Source: Coriobacteriia bacterium (GTDB lineage Bacteria > Actinomycetota > Coriobacteriia > Anaerosomatales > PALSA-660). From it: a DNA stretch of 37,262 nt. Position numbers and translations under genes: made by a program. Each line of letters begins with the position of its first letter. Position 1 is the first letter of the stretch. The notes beneath the pieces were generated by a model, which saw nothing but the letters and a program-made list of their open reading frames with translations, was not told the origin of the DNA and ran no database searches. The DNA is taken from positions 1-37,262 of the forward strand of contig JANYJF010000034.1 of assembly GCA_025361885.1 (NCBI GenBank), given 5' to 3'. Shown piece after piece: positions 8,904 through 17,290 of the stretch.

Positions 8904-9830
8904 ATGCGGGTGTATAGGCGGGTGACGGTCAGGCTCGATGTCGGCGCCGGCGCCGTCCGGAGGATCGCCGCGGTCGCCTTCATCACTGTGCTGCTGCTCT
9001 CGACCGTGATCGGGTCCGCGCTCCCGGAGAGCGCATCGGCGTGGGCCAACGGCCCCGACCACGGCAACGGCTACGGGACCCACGACTGGATCCTCGACGA
9101 GGCCATGACGATCGCGCGGACCCGCGGCGGCGGCGCTTGGGTCGAGCGGGGGACGGCCTTGGCCGCCACCGACGACCCCGACACGCAACTCCATGACTTC
9201 GTGAACCACGTCTATCAGACGACGGGTCATGTGTACGGGTCGGCGCCCGGGCGGGTCCAGGCGCTGTTCGACCGCACCGTCGCGCAGCTGCGCGGTGGAG
9301 ACCGGGAAGGCGCCAGTGTGACGTTGGGACTGCTGGCGCACTACTACGGCGATATCTGCAACCCGCTGCACACCGACCAGGTCGCCGCCGAACAGCGGAT
9401 CCACTCCAAGTACGAGACCCGCGTGCAGCGAGACACTTCGCTGCCGGGGCAGAACGGCGCCTGGGTCGTGCCGACTCGGGAGACCCCGACCTCGGACGAG
9501 TCCGCGCGCGCCATAGTGGCAGCGGCGGGCGCCCACGTCTCGTACGCGGAGCTGGTGGCTGACTACAGCGCCAACGGCTACGACGCGAGGGTACGGGTCA
9601 TCACCGCCGAGTCCCTGTCGAGTGCGGCCAACGGTGTGGCCGCGATCATCGACGACATCGGGCGGCAGGCGGGGGTCCAGGTGGTCGAGGCGACCGAGGC
9701 CAGCGGATCGGTCGACGCTCCCGTCACAGGGATGAGCGGGCCGCGTGCCCCTGCCGTGTGGGGCTTGGCGCTGCTGCTGCTGGCGGTGCTCCTCGGGTTC
9801 GCGGTGCTCGTGCGATCCCGCAAGACCTGA
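8904..9830 (+). CDS. Secreted, C-terminally anchored zinc phospholipase C / S1-P1 nuclease-like protein
   Basis: A ~308-residue exported metal-dependent hydrolase of the zinc phospholipase C/S1-P1 nuclease fold. The signal peptide ends in ESASA, so cleavage would leave Trp as residue 1; in this superfamily the N-terminal Trp itself binds zinc. Other likely ligands are in GTHDWILDEA, QLHDFVNH and LAHYYGDICNPLHTDQ. A C-terminal helix (VWGLALLLLAVLLGFAVLV) followed by RSRKT suggests a membrane anchor with the catalytic domain outside. The upstream extension of this frame overlaps tRNA-Leu, so the start is downstream; ATG 8904 is preferred, with ATG 8886 or GTG 8922 possible. Substrate (phospholipid or nucleic acid) cannot be decided. 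Confidence 0.75.
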   Translation: MRVYRRVTVRLDVGAGAVRRIAAVAFITVLLLSTVIGSALPESASAWANGPDHGNGYGTHDWILDEAMTIARTRGGGAWVERGTALAATDDPDTQLHDFVNHVYQTTGHVYGSAPGRVQALFDRTVAQLRGGDREGASVTLGLLAHYYGDICNPLHTDQVAAEQRIHSKYETRVQRDTSLPGQNGAWVVPTRETPTSDESARAIVAAAGAHVSYAELVADYSANGYDARVRVITAESLSSAANGVAAIIDDIGRQAGVQVVEATEASGSVDAPVTGMSGPRAPAVWGLALLLLAVLLGFAVLVRSRKT

Positions 9831-9911
9831 GGTGCCGGAAGGCTGGGCTCGTTCTGCTACGCTTGGAGCCGCATCTGTCCTGAGACGCACTGGTCCATCG
9901 GAGGGTGGCAC

Positions 9912-11084
9912 GTGGTCGATCGCGCACAAGCGGCAGGACGCAGGGTCCTCGAAGTCATCAGGCCGGCCATCGGCGGGATGAAGGGGCAGATGCTGCAGGT
10001 CGCGCGGGGGCTGCGCGCGGCCGGCTGGACGGTCGAGGTCGCATGTCCGTCTCCGTCCGACGTCGCGGAGGCTGCGGTCGCTGACGGATTCGCCGTCGTG
10101 CCGATCGAGCTCGTGGGGCCGCTCCACGCGGTGAAGGACACCGCATGTGTCCTTGCGCTCTCCCGCATCATGCGCGGAGGCGGCTTCGACGCCGTCCACG
10201 CGCACGGGTTCAAGGCAGGGCTCGTCGCGCGGCTGGCGGCGCGGCGGGCGGGCGGCATTCCGGCGATCGTGACCGTTCACAACCACGTCCTGTACCGCGA
10301 TGTCTCGGCGTTCACGAAGTGGCGCTACATCACCGTCGAAAGATGGCTCGCCCGCGGCGGACGCACGGCGAGGCTTATCACCGTCTCGGACTCCCTACGA
10401 GATGAGCTGATCACCGAGTACGGCATCGACGCGGCGATGATCACCACGGTGCACAACGGGCTGGATCTGGCCCCCTTCCTCGCGGTGGGCGACCGCAAGG
10501 CTGCGCGCGACAGGTACGGACTGCCGCCGCGGGCACTGGTCTTCGGCCTTGCGGCCCGCTTCGCGCCACAGAAGGCGATGGACGTGCTCGTGGCTACGGC
10601 GCCCATCGTCCTGGGAGCCCATCCGGAGGCTCTTTACCTTCTGGCGGGCGACGGTCCGCTGCTCGAGGAGGCGAGGTCCGCCGCGAAGGCGACGGGCTTC
10701 GGGGACCGCATCTCGTTCCCTGGCTTCGAACGCGACGTCCCCGGGCTGCTCGCGGCTGTGGACGTCTACGTGTCTTCCGCGTTGTCGGAGGGATTGCCGC
10801 TCGCCACCATCGAGGCGATGGCCGCCGGGCTGCCCGTCGCATCCACGCGGGCGGGCGGGACACCGGAAGTGGTCGCTGACGGCCGGACGGGGCTGCTCGT
10901 CGAATCGGGGGATGCAGCAGACTTGGCCGCTGCCATGCTGCGACTGGCCGATGACGCCGACCTGCGCGCTCGCTTCGGTGCCGCGGGGCGCCGACGGGCC
11001 GTGGCCGAGTTCACCGAAGAGCGCATGATCGAGTGCACCGTGAAGATATTCGAGGAGGTCCTGTGCTCGTCTTCGAACGAGTAG
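9912..11084 (+). CDS. GT4-type glycosyltransferase
   Basis: A 390-residue GT-B fold glycosyltransferase of family 4, which transfers a sugar from an activated donor. The N-terminal acceptor domain begins VLEVIRPAIGGMKGQMLQVARGL. The donor domain contains FAPQKAMDVLVATAPIV, YLLAGDGPL and the EX7E motif (Glu293 and Glu301 in SEGLPLATIEAMAAGLPVAS). GTG 9912 follows GGAGGGTGG. The gene overlaps the next one by 22 bases, so it is probably translationally coupled to the radical SAM pair. Acceptor and sugar are unknown; a role in cell-surface glycans or in modifying the product of the downstream genes are both possible. Confidence 0.85.
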   Translation: MVDRAQAAGRRVLEVIRPAIGGMKGQMLQVARGLRAAGWTVEVACPSPSDVAEAAVADGFAVVPIELVGPLHAVKDTACVLALSRIMRGGGFDAVHAHGFKAGLVARLAARRAGGIPAIVTVHNHVLYRDVSAFTKWRYITVERWLARGGRTARLITVSDSLRDELITEYGIDAAMITTVHNGLDLAPFLAVGDRKAARDRYGLPPRALVFGLAARFAPQKAMDVLVATAPIVLGAHPEALYLLAGDGPLLEEARSAAKATGFGDRISFPGFERDVPGLLAAVDVYVSSALSEGLPLATIEAMAAGLPVASTRAGGTPEVVADGRTGLLVESGDAADLAAAMLRLADDADLRARFGAAGRRRAVAEFTEERMIECTVKIFEEVLCSSSNE

Positions 11085-11941
11085 CTATCGGCTCAGGTCA
11101 CGGCATCCGCTGCACGCGCTGCCATCCCGACAACGAGTCCCCGGTCTACCATCCCGCCGCCCAGGTGCTGGCTGCGGTGCAGGCCGTCGTCGACACGTGG
11201 CATGGCGGTCCCGGGCCCAACGTGACGCTGACGGGCCCGGAGCCCTTCGCGCACCCCGAACTGCCGGGGATGGTCGCGGGAGCGATAGATGCCGGCGTCC
11301 ACCGCTTGCGGCTGGAGGTCGACGGGGGCGCCTTCGCGCGGCCCGGCAACGCCGAGGGCGCGTTGGGGGCCGGTGTGAGGCACGTGCAAGTGACGCTTCT
11401 CGGCGGGACGGAGGGGGTGCACGACGCTTTGGCCGGCGGCCCCGGGGCGTTCGACGCGGCCACCACCGGGATGGCCGCTCTTGACGATGCCATCCGCACA
11501 GCAGGTGTCGCGGCCATCGTCACGGTGCTCGTGCCGGTGTGCCGACACAACGTGGCGGACCTGCCGGCGGCGGTCGGAGCGGCGGTACAGGCCGGGGCGG
11601 CCTCGGTGCTGCTCCGGCTCGAGGACGGCGGCATCGACCTCGAGGCGGCGGCCCCATGGATCACCGCCGCGTGCGACACCGGCGTCGTCAACGGCGTGTG
11701 GGTCGAGGTCGAAGGCGTGCCCTTCTGCGTGCTGCCGGCGTACGACCTGCACCTGGCGTCGACCGTGCGCGCGACCGGGGGCGCCAAGCCCGCGGCCGTG
11801 TGCCACGCGTGTCCTCTCGATCGGGTGTGTTCCGGCGGTCCCGAAGGTGCCTCCGCCGAGACCATGTCGGCCTTCGCGCCCCCTGCGGGCGCGGAGCGCC
11901 TTGCGCAAGCGGTGTCGCGTTCCAGGGGAGGTGCCCGATGA
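11063..11941 (+). CDS. Radical-SAM-like protein with degenerate cluster motif and SPASM-like C-terminus
   Basis: A ~292-residue protein that reads like a radical SAM enzyme but lacks one cluster cysteine. The usual CX3CX2C appears as HGIRCTRCH: Cys17 and Cys20 are kept, His13 occupies the first position. LTGPEPFAHPEL corresponds to the GGEP region, and the stretch from VTLLGGTEGVHDALAGG to PGAFDAATTGM resembles the middle of radical SAM/SPASM enzymes. The C-terminus has VCHACPLDRVCSGGP, like an auxiliary cluster site. GTG 11063 follows AGGAGG by 4 bases and lies inside the glycosyltransferase end. It overlaps the next gene by 4 bases (ATGA). Whether it holds a cluster, has lost catalysis, or acts as partner to the next enzyme is unknown. 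Confidence 0.6.
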   Translation: MLVFERVAIGSGHGIRCTRCHPDNESPVYHPAAQVLAAVQAVVDTWHGGPGPNVTLTGPEPFAHPELPGMVAGAIDAGVHRLRLEVDGGAFARPGNAEGALGAGVRHVQVTLLGGTEGVHDALAGGPGAFDAATTGMAALDDAIRTAGVAAIVTVLVPVCRHNVADLPAAVGAAVQAGAASVLLRLEDGGIDLEAAAPWITAACDTGVVNGVWVEVEGVPFCVLPAYDLHLASTVRATGGAKPAAVCHACPLDRVCSGGPEGASAETMSAFAPPAGAERLAQAVSRSRGGAR

Positions 11942-13212
11942 CCGACCGCACGCGCCCACTGCACGTCGCCCTCCTCGCCCTGAACTCTTCCGGCTACCAG
12001 TCGCTCGCGCTCGGCTATCTGCGCGCGTACGCACAGGCTGATGATCGGCTCAAAGGCAAGGCCGCATTCACCACTCTCGACCTCACGGTCGACTTGGACC
12101 CGTGGTGGGTGGCGTGGCGCGTCCTGGGCATGGAGCCGGACGTTCTGGGCATCTCCGTCACCTGCTGGAATGCGCGCGCGGTCTACGAGGTCTGCCGCAT
12201 AGTCGCGGAGGTCCGGCCCGAGACGGTCATCGTGCTCGGTGGGCCGGAGGTCGGACCGATCGCCGAAGACGTGCTTCGCGAGCGACCCGCTGTACACGCT
12301 GTTGTGCGAGGCGAAGGCGAGCGGACGTTCGCTGAACTGCTGCACGCCTTCGCCAGCGGAGGAAAAGCGTGGCGGGTCGATGGCGTGACCACCCGCAAGC
12401 TCGACGAGATCGTCTCGGCGCCCGACCGCGCACTCATCGAGAACCTCGACGTGGTCCCTTCGCCCTACCTCACCGGCGTGATGTCGCCCATCGAGGGCGG
12501 CGCCTACCTGGAGACGTACCGCGGCTGTCCGCATCGTTGCGGCTACTGCTTCGAGGGGAAGGGCTACGGACGCATCCGCTCGTTCTCGCATGAGCGTATC
12601 GCGGCCGAGATAGCCGCTGTGGCCGGCGCTCCGCAGATCCGTACGTTCAGCTTCATCGACCCGGTCTTCAACCTGACGGGCGAGCGGCTGACGTGGCTGG
12701 CGGACACGCTCGAGCCATACGCGGCCTCAGGCGTGCGCCTGCACACCATCGAGGTCGACATCGAGCGGATCGACGAGGCCGCGGCCCGCGAGCTCAAGCG
12801 CGCCGGCGTGGCCTCCGTCGAGACCGGCCCGCAGACGACCGGCGAGGCCGCCTTGTCCGCATGCCGCCGCACGTTCGACGCCGAGAGGTTCGCGGACGGC
12901 GTGGCCGCCTGTCGTCGCGCGGGGATCTCCGTGGAGTGCGACCTGATCGTCGGACTCCCGGGAGACGACGCACACTCCTTCCTGGCCGGGTTGCGCTTCG
13001 CGATCGGGCTCGATCCGGGGATCGTGCAGTCCTCGACCCTGCACGTGCTCCCCGGCACCGACCTGTGGATGCGCGCGCCGGAGCTGGGGCTGTCGTTCGA
13101 TCCCGAGCCGCCGCACGAGATCATCGCGACACCTGACGTCGGTTACCGCGACCTGCGCCGCGCCGAGGTACTGGCGGTTTCCGTCCAGGCCGCGTATCGG
13201 GCGAGGGTGTGA
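11938..13212 (+). CDS. Cobalamin-binding-domain radical SAM protein
   Basis: A 424-residue class B-type radical SAM enzyme. Residues ~1-130 form a Rossmann-like B12-binding domain (LALNSSGYQSLALGYLRAYA, GISVTCWNA, VIVLGGPEVGPIAE) without an obvious DXHXXG motif. The radical SAM core follows with an intact CX3CX2C (Cys197, Cys201, Cys204 in RGCPHRCGYCFEGKG) and later SAM-barrel elements (IEVDIERID, GVASVETGPQTTG, CDLIVGLPGDD). The family does methylations, ring contractions and other radical rearrangements. ATG 11938 has AGGGGAGGT upstream and overlaps the previous stop. Its substrate is not evident; neighbours suggest a pathway with glycosyl transfer and transamination. Confidence 0.85.
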   Translation: MTDRTRPLHVALLALNSSGYQSLALGYLRAYAQADDRLKGKAAFTTLDLTVDLDPWWVAWRVLGMEPDVLGISVTCWNARAVYEVCRIVAEVRPETVIVLGGPEVGPIAEDVLRERPAVHAVVRGEGERTFAELLHAFASGGKAWRVDGVTTRKLDEIVSAPDRALIENLDVVPSPYLTGVMSPIEGGAYLETYRGCPHRCGYCFEGKGYGRIRSFSHERIAAEIAAVAGAPQIRTFSFIDPVFNLTGERLTWLADTLEPYAASGVRLHTIEVDIERIDEAAARELKRAGVASVETGPQTTGEAALSACRRTFDAERFADGVAACRRAGISVECDLIVGLPGDDAHSFLAGLRFAIGLDPGIVQSSTLHVLPGTDLWMRAPELGLSFDPEPPHEIIATPDVGYRDLRRAEVLAVSVQAAYRARV

Positions 13213-13217
13213 CTCGC

Positions 13218-14378
13218 ATGCGGCTCGCACCATTCGCGATCGAGCGGTACTTCGCCAGATTCGAGTTCGACCTGCCGTACCTGCTGTCGAGCTCCGACTG
13301 CGAGGCGCTGACACTCTCGGAGACCCTCGCGATGGCGGACCCCGAGTGCCGGGCCATGTGGGACGCGCTCACGCTCGGCTATACGGAGAGTCCCGGCCTG
13401 AGCCTCCTTCGGGAGGAGATCGCAGGCATGTACGACACGGTCGCGGCCGAGCACGTCATCGAGGTCGTGCCCGAGGAGGGCATCTTTCTGGCGATGCATG
13501 CGATCCTCGGGCCCGGAGACCATGTCGTGACGGGCTTCCCCGCCTACCAGTCGCTCTACTCGGTGGCCGAAGCGGTGGGTTGCGAGGTGAGCCGATGGGA
13601 GCCTCACGAGGCCTCCGGCTGGCGTTTCCATGTGGCGGACCTGCGCCGCATGATCCGCCCGACGACCAGGCTCGTTGTCCTCAACTCTCCTCACAATCCC
13701 ACGGGCTTCCTGCCTTCCCGCGATGAGTTCGCCGAGATCGTGGACGTGGCGAGTGAGGTCGGGGCGTGGTTGTTCAGCGACGAGATGTACCGATATCTGG
13801 AGCGCGACCCGTCCCGGCGGCTGCCCGCCGCCGTCGACCTGTACGACCGGGCCGTGAGCCTGTCCGGTATGTCGAAGGCGTTCTCGATGCCCGGAGCGCG
13901 CGTGGGCTGGCTGGCCGTGCGCGACCCGACGCTCATGGCGCGCGTCGCGGAACTCAAGGACTACACGACGATCTGTGCCGCGGCGCCGTCGGAGGTGCTC
14001 GCGCTCATCGGCCTGCGCAACCGGGATGCGATCGCCGCCCGCAACCTGGCGATCATCGCCCGCAACCTTGCGGCGATCGAGGAGCTGGCGGCACGTCGCG
14101 CCGACATCCTGCGCTGGATCTCGCCTGTCGCCGGCAGCGTCGGCCTGTTGCGAGTCGACATCGAGGGAGGCGCCACCGCGATGTGCGAGCACCTCGCGGT
14201 CGAGGCGGGCGTCATGCTGCTGCCCTCGACCGTCTTCGACCATGGCGACTCGCACGTGAGACTCGGCTTCGGCCGATCGGCCTTCGCCGAGGGCCTCGCC
14301 GTCTTCTCGAGATGGCTCGACGACGCCTATCCGGTCGGGACCGACGACCGACCTTCCTCGAATGGAGCGATGAGATGA
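13218..14378 (+). CDS. PLP-dependent aminotransferase, class I/II fold (possibly capreomycidine-synthase-like)
   Basis: A ~386-residue fold-type I PLP enzyme. The PLP lysine is Lys220 in SGMSKAFSMPGARVGW; NSPHNPTG and the PLP aspartate region FSDEMYRYLE are present. The N-terminus (APFAIERYFARFEFDLPYLLS, then SSDCEAL) reminds me of the VioD/capreomycidine synthase branch rather than ordinary AspC enzymes, but this is recall and not an alignment. ATG 13218 is preferred because GCGAGGG lies 10 bases before it; GTG 13209 would overlap the previous stop. The gene overlaps the next aminotransferase by 4 bases. Its substrate is unknown. Confidence 0.8.
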   Translation: MRLAPFAIERYFARFEFDLPYLLSSSDCEALTLSETLAMADPECRAMWDALTLGYTESPGLSLLREEIAGMYDTVAAEHVIEVVPEEGIFLAMHAILGPGDHVVTGFPAYQSLYSVAEAVGCEVSRWEPHEASGWRFHVADLRRMIRPTTRLVVLNSPHNPTGFLPSRDEFAEIVDVASEVGAWLFSDEMYRYLERDPSRRLPAAVDLYDRAVSLSGMSKAFSMPGARVGWLAVRDPTLMARVAELKDYTTICAAAPSEVLALIGLRNRDAIAARNLAIIARNLAAIEELAARRADILRWISPVAGSVGLLRVDIEGGATAMCEHLAVEAGVMLLPSTVFDHGDSHVRLGFGRSAFAEGLAVFSRWLDDAYPVGTDDRPSSNGAMR

Positions 14379-15544
14379 CCGACCGAGTCTCCGACCGCGT
14401 GGGCCGCCTGCGCCCGTTCGTAGTCATGGACGTGCAGGCCCGCGCGAAGGCCCTCGAGGCCCAGGGCCGCGATATCGTGCACTTGGAGATCGGCGATCCC
14501 GACTTCAGCACGCCCGAGGTGATCAAGCGCGCTGCCGAGGCGTCGATGGACGCGGGGGAGACAGGCTACTCGATGTCGCTGGGCCGTCTCGACCTCCGCC
14601 AGGCAGTGTCGGACCACTACCGGGCCAAGTACGGCGTGAGCGTCGAGCCCTGCGACATCGTGGTCACCCAAGGAACGTCTCCGGCGATGCTGCTCCTGTT
14701 CGGATCGCTCCTCGATCCGGGAGACGAGGTCATCATCCCCGACCCGTGCTATCCGGCGTATCCCAACTACATCACGTTCCTGGGCGGGACACCCGTCCCC
14801 GTGCGCGTTCGCGCCGAGGAGGGCTTCCGTTTCCGCCCCGGAGAGGTCCGGGCCGCGGTCACGCCGCGCACGCGGGCCATCATGGTCAACTCGCCGGCCA
14901 ATCCGATGGGGACCGTGCTTGGCGAGAAGGACCTCGTGGAACTGGCGTCGATCGCCGAGGAGACCGGCATCTGGATCGCCTCCGACGAGATCTACCACGG
15001 ACTCAACTTCAGCGACGAGCGCGACCACTCGATCCTGGAGTACACATCACGCGCCTTCGTCCTGAACGGGTTCTCGAAGGTCTACGCCATGACGGGTTGG
15101 CGCCTGGGCTACTTGATCGCGCCGAAGGACTTCGTGCGGCCGGCGGAGATCATCCAGCAGAACTTCTTCCTATGCGCGAACCAGTTCGTGCAGGCGGCGG
15201 GCGTCGTAGCACTGACGCAGGCCGGCGAAGACGTGGAGACGATGCGCCGCAGGTACGATGAGCGTCGTCGGTACCTGATACCCGCTCTGCGCGAGCTCGG
15301 TCTGCGCATCGACGTGGAGCCGACCGGGGCGTTCTATGTGTTCGCCGACGCCCGTGCATGGGGGAGCGATTCGCTCGCGCTGTCGGGCCGACTGCTGGAG
15401 GAGGCGGGTGTGGCCTGTGCGCCCGGCATCGATTTCGGTCCCGGAGGCGAGGGCTTCCTGAGGTTCAGTTACGCGACGTCGCTCGAGAGGCTCCACGAGG
15501 GCGTTGAGCGGCTCAGGGCCTGGTCGGCGTCGCAGCAGGGCTGA
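14375..15544 (+). CDS. PLP-dependent aminotransferase, class I
   Basis: A 389-residue class I aminotransferase resembling aspartate/aromatic-type enzymes. Visible motifs are HLEIGDPDFSTP near the N-terminus, GYSMSLGRLDLRQAV, NSPANPMG, the PLP-contacting SDEIYHGL, and the Schiff-base lysine Lys235 in NGFSKVYAMTGWRLGY. ATG 14375 overlaps the previous stop (ATGA), with GGAG 7 bases upstream. It ends the five-gene coupled run that begins at 9912. Having two different aminotransferases back to back suggests sequential or distinct amino transfers in one pathway. Individual substrate cannot be deduced. Confidence 0.88.
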   Translation: MTDRVSDRVGRLRPFVVMDVQARAKALEAQGRDIVHLEIGDPDFSTPEVIKRAAEASMDAGETGYSMSLGRLDLRQAVSDHYRAKYGVSVEPCDIVVTQGTSPAMLLLFGSLLDPGDEVIIPDPCYPAYPNYITFLGGTPVPVRVRAEEGFRFRPGEVRAAVTPRTRAIMVNSPANPMGTVLGEKDLVELASIAEETGIWIASDEIYHGLNFSDERDHSILEYTSRAFVLNGFSKVYAMTGWRLGYLIAPKDFVRPAEIIQQNFFLCANQFVQAAGVVALTQAGEDVETMRRRYDERRRYLIPALRELGLRIDVEPTGAFYVFADARAWGSDSLALSGRLLEEAGVACAPGIDFGPGGEGFLRFSYATSLERLHEGVERLRAWSASQQG

Positions 15545-15648
15545 GAGGCCTTCACGTCGCTCCACAGCTCCGGTCGCGGCTCCGCTCCGCTCCCCGCCGA
15601 TGTCAGACCCCGGCGCTACGATGCACGGAGAGACATCAAGGAGGAACC

Positions 15649-16836
15649 ATGTCAGCAGTCTTCTCGCACTCGCGCATCTCGGCCTTCGAAACGTGTCCGA
15701 AGAAGTACGAGTGTGCCTATATCACGAGACCGCCCAAGGGGCCCACCACCGTCGAGGCCTTCATGGGGAGCCGCGCCCATGAAGCACTTGAGTGGCTGTA
15801 TCGCGAGGCCGGCGTCGGCCATGTCCCGGACGAGGCAGCGTTGGTCGCCATGTATCACGAACAGTGGGACTCCGAGTGGTCCGAGGACATCGTGGTCGTG
15901 CGGGCGGAACGCGCGCCGGAGGACTACCGCGCCGTCGGCGAGCGTTCGCTTCGGGACTACCACCGTCGCCACGCTCCGTTCGATCGGGGCCGCACGATCG
16001 GTCTGGAGATGCGCATCGAGCTGGCGTTGGACGACACCGGCGACCACATGCTCATGGGGTACCTGGACCGGCTGGTCAAGGTGGCCGACGGCGTGTGGGA
16101 GATCCATGACTACAAGACCGGCAACACCCTTGCGACGCAGCAGCAGGCGGATGCCGATCGCCAGCTCGCTCTCTACCAGATCGCCGTGCAGGAGGCGTAT
16201 CCCGACGCCCGGGACATCACGCTGGTGTGGCACTACCTCGCCTTCGACGCCGAGGTCTCATCCCGCCGCACGCCGGAGCAGCTCGAGGCCTTGCGAGCCG
16301 AGACTCTGGCCGCGGTCCTGAGGATCGAGAGTGCCGACGAGTTCCCGACCAAGGTCTGCCGCCTGTGCGACTGGTGCGAATACCGAGCGTCGTGCCCGGC
16401 GTGGGTGCAGGTTGACGCCGTCACCGCCGTCCCGCGCGATGCCAGGGCGAACGAGCCGCTGGCCGACCTCGTCGACCAGTACATCGCAGCCAGCGAAGCC
16501 GCATCGGAAGCCGCCCGGGAGCGCGACCGTCTTCGCGACGCCATCGTTGCGCGGTCCCGTGAGGACGGGCTGGACCAGGTCGCCGGCACCGACCATGTGG
16601 TGAAGGTGTTCAGGTACGACAGCCTCAAGCTGCCTGACGACAGGGATCCGCGCCGGGGAGCGCTGGAGTCGGTGCTGCGGGCGGCAGGCGAGTGGGAGCG
16701 CTTCGCACAACTGAACGGGTTCGCGCTGTCCAAGGCTCTCGAAGCGCGGAACCTGCCGACGGAGCTTGCGTCCGAGGTACTGCGCTATGTCACAATCAGC
16801 CCGGCTGCGAAGCTGTATCCCCGACGACGCACATGA
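15649..16836 (+). CDS. PD-(D/E)XK nuclease family protein (RecB/AddB-type with Fe-S cluster site)
   Basis: A 395-residue RecB-family nuclease. It begins FSHSRISAFETCPKKYEC, the typical opening of RecB/AddB-like nucleases. The active site appears as Asp140 (GYLDRL), Asp154 and Lys156 (IHDYKTG), then QLALYQIAV. Four cysteines suited to a 4Fe-4S cluster are an N-terminal one (Cys16 or Cys22) and Cys237, Cys240, Cys243 and/or Cys249 in VCRLCDWCEYRASC. The C-terminal ~130 residues include a charged helical stretch (ASEAASEAARERDRLRD). AAGGAGGAACC precedes ATG 15649. No helicase partner or cas genes are nearby, so it is probably a stand-alone DNA repair or processing nuclease. Confidence 0.85.
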   Translation: MSAVFSHSRISAFETCPKKYECAYITRPPKGPTTVEAFMGSRAHEALEWLYREAGVGHVPDEAALVAMYHEQWDSEWSEDIVVVRAERAPEDYRAVGERSLRDYHRRHAPFDRGRTIGLEMRIELALDDTGDHMLMGYLDRLVKVADGVWEIHDYKTGNTLATQQQADADRQLALYQIAVQEAYPDARDITLVWHYLAFDAEVSSRRTPEQLEALRAETLAAVLRIESADEFPTKVCRLCDWCEYRASCPAWVQVDAVTAVPRDARANEPLADLVDQYIAASEAASEAARERDRLRDAIVARSREDGLDQVAGTDHVVKVFRYDSLKLPDDRDPRRGALESVLRAAGEWERFAQLNGFALSKALEARNLPTELASEVLRYVTISPAAKLYPRRRT

Positions 16837-16849
16837 CAGGGAGTCTCGA

Positions 16850-17290
16850 ATGCCGCTGCACGAGGGTACCGGAGTCGTTCGCGACTACGACGATGGGGAT
16901 GTCATCTTCCACGAAGGTGAGGTCGGAGAGCACCTGTTCGTCGTCATGCGGGGCGGTATCTGCATCCGCAAGGGCGCGGGTCCGGTCATCGCGGTGCTGG
17001 CGGAATTCGGGCCGGGCGAGATGTTCGGAGAGCAGGCGCTTATCGACCGGCGCGTGCATTCCGCGACAGCGACCGCGGTCGGCGAGACCACTCTGGCTGT
17101 CTATGACAGGGACACCTTCCTGGCCTCCCTGCGAGAGGATCCGGAATTCGCGCTGCGCGTGATCGGCTCGCTGGCTTCGCGCCTTCGCACCACGTCCGAG
17201 CGTCTCCAGCAGATAGCGACCCAGCATGTGCTGGATCGAGCTGAGATGGCGCTCGTGCAAAAGGCGGTCTTGGAGAGCGAGATCGACTGA
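16850..17290 (+). CDS. Stand-alone cyclic nucleotide-binding-fold protein
   Basis: A 146-residue protein made almost entirely of a cNMP-binding beta-roll like the Crp/Fnr effector domain. Visible are YDDGDVIFHEGEVGEHLFVVMRGGI in the first strands and the cassette FGPGEMFGEQALIDRRVHSATATA, where a Glu and an Arg-Arg lie at the phosphate-binding positions. After the roll there is one helix (EFALRVIGSLASRLRTTSER) and no DNA-binding helix-turn-helix, so it is unlikely to be a transcription factor by itself. AGGGAG precedes ATG 16850, 13 bases after the nuclease stop, suggesting cotranscription. It may be a small-molecule-responsive partner protein. Confidence 0.8.
   Translation: MPLHEGTGVVRDYDDGDVIFHEGEVGEHLFVVMRGGICIRKGAGPVIAVLAEFGPGEMFGEQALIDRRVHSATATAVGETTLAVYDRDTFLASLREDPEFALRVIGSLASRLRTTSERLQQIATQHVLDRAEMALVQKAVLESEID

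Noticed and set aside
11539-13212. A longer start for the B12 radical SAM protein
   Set aside because: The extra N-terminus overlaps the preceding gene and is Arg/Gly-rich shadow. ATG 11938 has a strong ribosome site.
15649-16836. Cas4-type CRISPR nuclease
   Set aside because: The Fe-S and PD-(D/E)XK motifs are shared with Cas4, but the protein is about twice the usual Cas4 length and no cas gene or repeat array is present.
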